A DNA stretch of 6,279 nucleotides from assembly GCA_003641675.1 (NCBI GenBank), contig QNBI01000134.1:1-6279 (forward strand), given 5' to 3'. The position numbers and the translations under genes are program-made. Positions 5,652 through 6,279 of the stretch are shown here, one piece after another. The DNA comes from Spirochaetota bacterium (GTDB lineage Bacteria; Spirochaetota; Spirochaetia; SZUA-6). The stretch's first letter is position 1, and each line of letters opens with the position of its first letter. The notes beneath the pieces were generated by a model. It was not told where the DNA came from. It worked only from the letters and a program-made list of their open reading frames with translations, and searched no databases.

Positions 5652-6279
5652 CTATTTGGTTTTATTATCCTCTACAAGTTTCTTTTTCTCCTCGTAGATT
5701 TTTGCATCCAGAAAAATCTTTAATAGTTCGGAATCTATATGATTATCCTCGACCTCATACTGTAGAATATCCAACGCCTTATTTATCGGAACAGCCCTTT
5801 TATACGGCCTGTCTCTTGCCGTAAGTGCATCATAAATATCGGAAATTGTCATCATCCTCGTCTGTATAGGAATTTCTTTGGCAGTTATATGTCTTGGATA
5901 TCCGTCGCCGTTTAATTTCTCATGATGCCCATATGCTATCATGGGAATATTTTTCATTTCACGCGTCCACGGTATGGTCTTTAGAAAATTGTACGTATGA
6001 GTTACATGCGATTCTATCTCTTTTCGTTCTTCTTCGTCCAGGCTTCCCTTCTTTATTTTTAATTTAAAGTATTCATCTTCTGTAATAAAAGGCTTCTCTT
6101 TCCCGTCTATATCCAGATAGTATTTAGAGACTATTCTATCCAGAATAGAAGTTGTATCCTTATTTAGTACAGTAGGTTCATTTGCAGTTTCTATTGCACT
6201 AAGACAATTTACAATTTCACCGATTCTTTCTTTCTCTTCTTTCTCAAGCTCCGGTGCTTCTTTGTAGTAATTCTGTTTA
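5652..6279 (-). CDS. atypical HD-GYP domain protein, 5' end missing (partial)
   Basis: This is the C-terminal 208 residues of a larger protein; the frame is open to the window edge, so an apparent ATG at 5957 is internal. Upstream of it the same frame reads EEERKEIESHVTHTYNFL and KTIPWTREMK. The signature GHHEKLNGDGYP (5930-5895) is the HHExxxGxGYP motif of HD-GYP phosphodiesterases that hydrolyse c-di-GMP, with Asn in place of the usual Asp. The later TISDIYDALTARDRPYKRA supplies the conserved Asp. The family's HD doublet, expected about 35-40 residues before ESH, is absent in the visible sequence. From memory, a known subfamily (often with GAF domains N-terminal, ending in I-D-x-x-L-x-x-x-F-x-x-x-K-[IV]-Y) shows this same form. 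Catalytic activity is therefore uncertain. Any sensor domain lies off the window. Confidence 0.88.
   Translation of the reverse strand, partial: KQNYYKEAPELEKEEKERIGEIVNCLSAIETANEPTVLNKDTTSILDRIVSKYYLDIDGKEKPFITEDEYFKLKIKKGSLDEEERKEIESHVTHTYNFLKTIPWTREMKNIPMIAYGHHEKLNGDGYPRHITAKEIPIQTRMMTISDIYDALTARDRPYKRAVPINKALDILQYEVEDNHIDSELLKIFLDAKIYEEKKKLVEDNKTK

Noticed and set aside
5652..5957. A separate 101-residue gene starting at the ATG at 5957
   Set aside because: The frame continues upstream to the window edge with clear HD-GYP family sequence, so this Met is internal to a longer protein.
1..6279. CRISPR array, insertion sequence, tRNA or rRNA
   Set aside because: No regularly spaced repeats, transposase-like frame, terminal inverted repeats or cloverleaf-type segments were found on reading both strands.

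Overview
The window reads as a piece of chromosome from an anaerobic or fermentative bacterium of moderate to low GC, with AT-rich codon use (many ATA, AGA and AAA codons). The best lineage hint is the gene at 2965-3758. As far as I can recall the family, its layout matches a PilZ-type protein family common in spirochaetes. The NADH-linked hydrogenase-type subunits and the atypical HD-GYP protein fit such a host. This assignment is inference, not proof.

Left half, minus strand (3793 down to 1): a tightly packed run of four genes follows one good sigma70-like promoter (TTGACA-16-TAAAAT, 3793-3766). They are a PilZ-like gene that looks frameshifted close to its 5' end, a RecQ-family helicase gene (recQ), a NuoE/HydC-type [2Fe-2S] subunit gene, and a NuoF/HydB-type flavoprotein gene that runs off the window. 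Spacing is 12 nt, then a 52-nt overlap, then 3 nt, so co-transcription is very likely. The last two genes encode the NADH-oxidising module of an electron-bifurcating hydrogenase or a related NADH-dependent enzyme. Its catalytic partner should lie beyond position 1.

Middle (3768-3937): a short divergent intergenic region of about 170 bp. It holds the minus-strand promoter, a tandem TTGACATA repeat and a plausible plus-strand promoter. Both promoters place the transcription start at, or within a few bases of, the start codon.

Right half: on the plus strand, a PurM/AIR-synthase superfamily ATPase-like gene (3938-4990) is followed 3 nt later by a histidine phosphatase gene (4994-5605); the two form an operon. 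A short convergent gap with a weak hairpin follows. Then comes a minus-strand, 5'-truncated gene (5652-6279) for an atypical HD-GYP protein that keeps the HHE..GYP part but has no recognisable HD doublet.

Two things deserve a second look. First, the helicase gene has no ATG, GTG or TTG upstream of its Q motif, but an ATC sits at the right distance from a good ribosome binding site. Second, one missing A would join a 41-codon ORF to the PilZ-like gene. The two anomalies lie about 700 nt apart, so both could be real decay or unusual start usage, or both could be base-call errors. I see no mobile element, CRISPR array, tRNA or rRNA.
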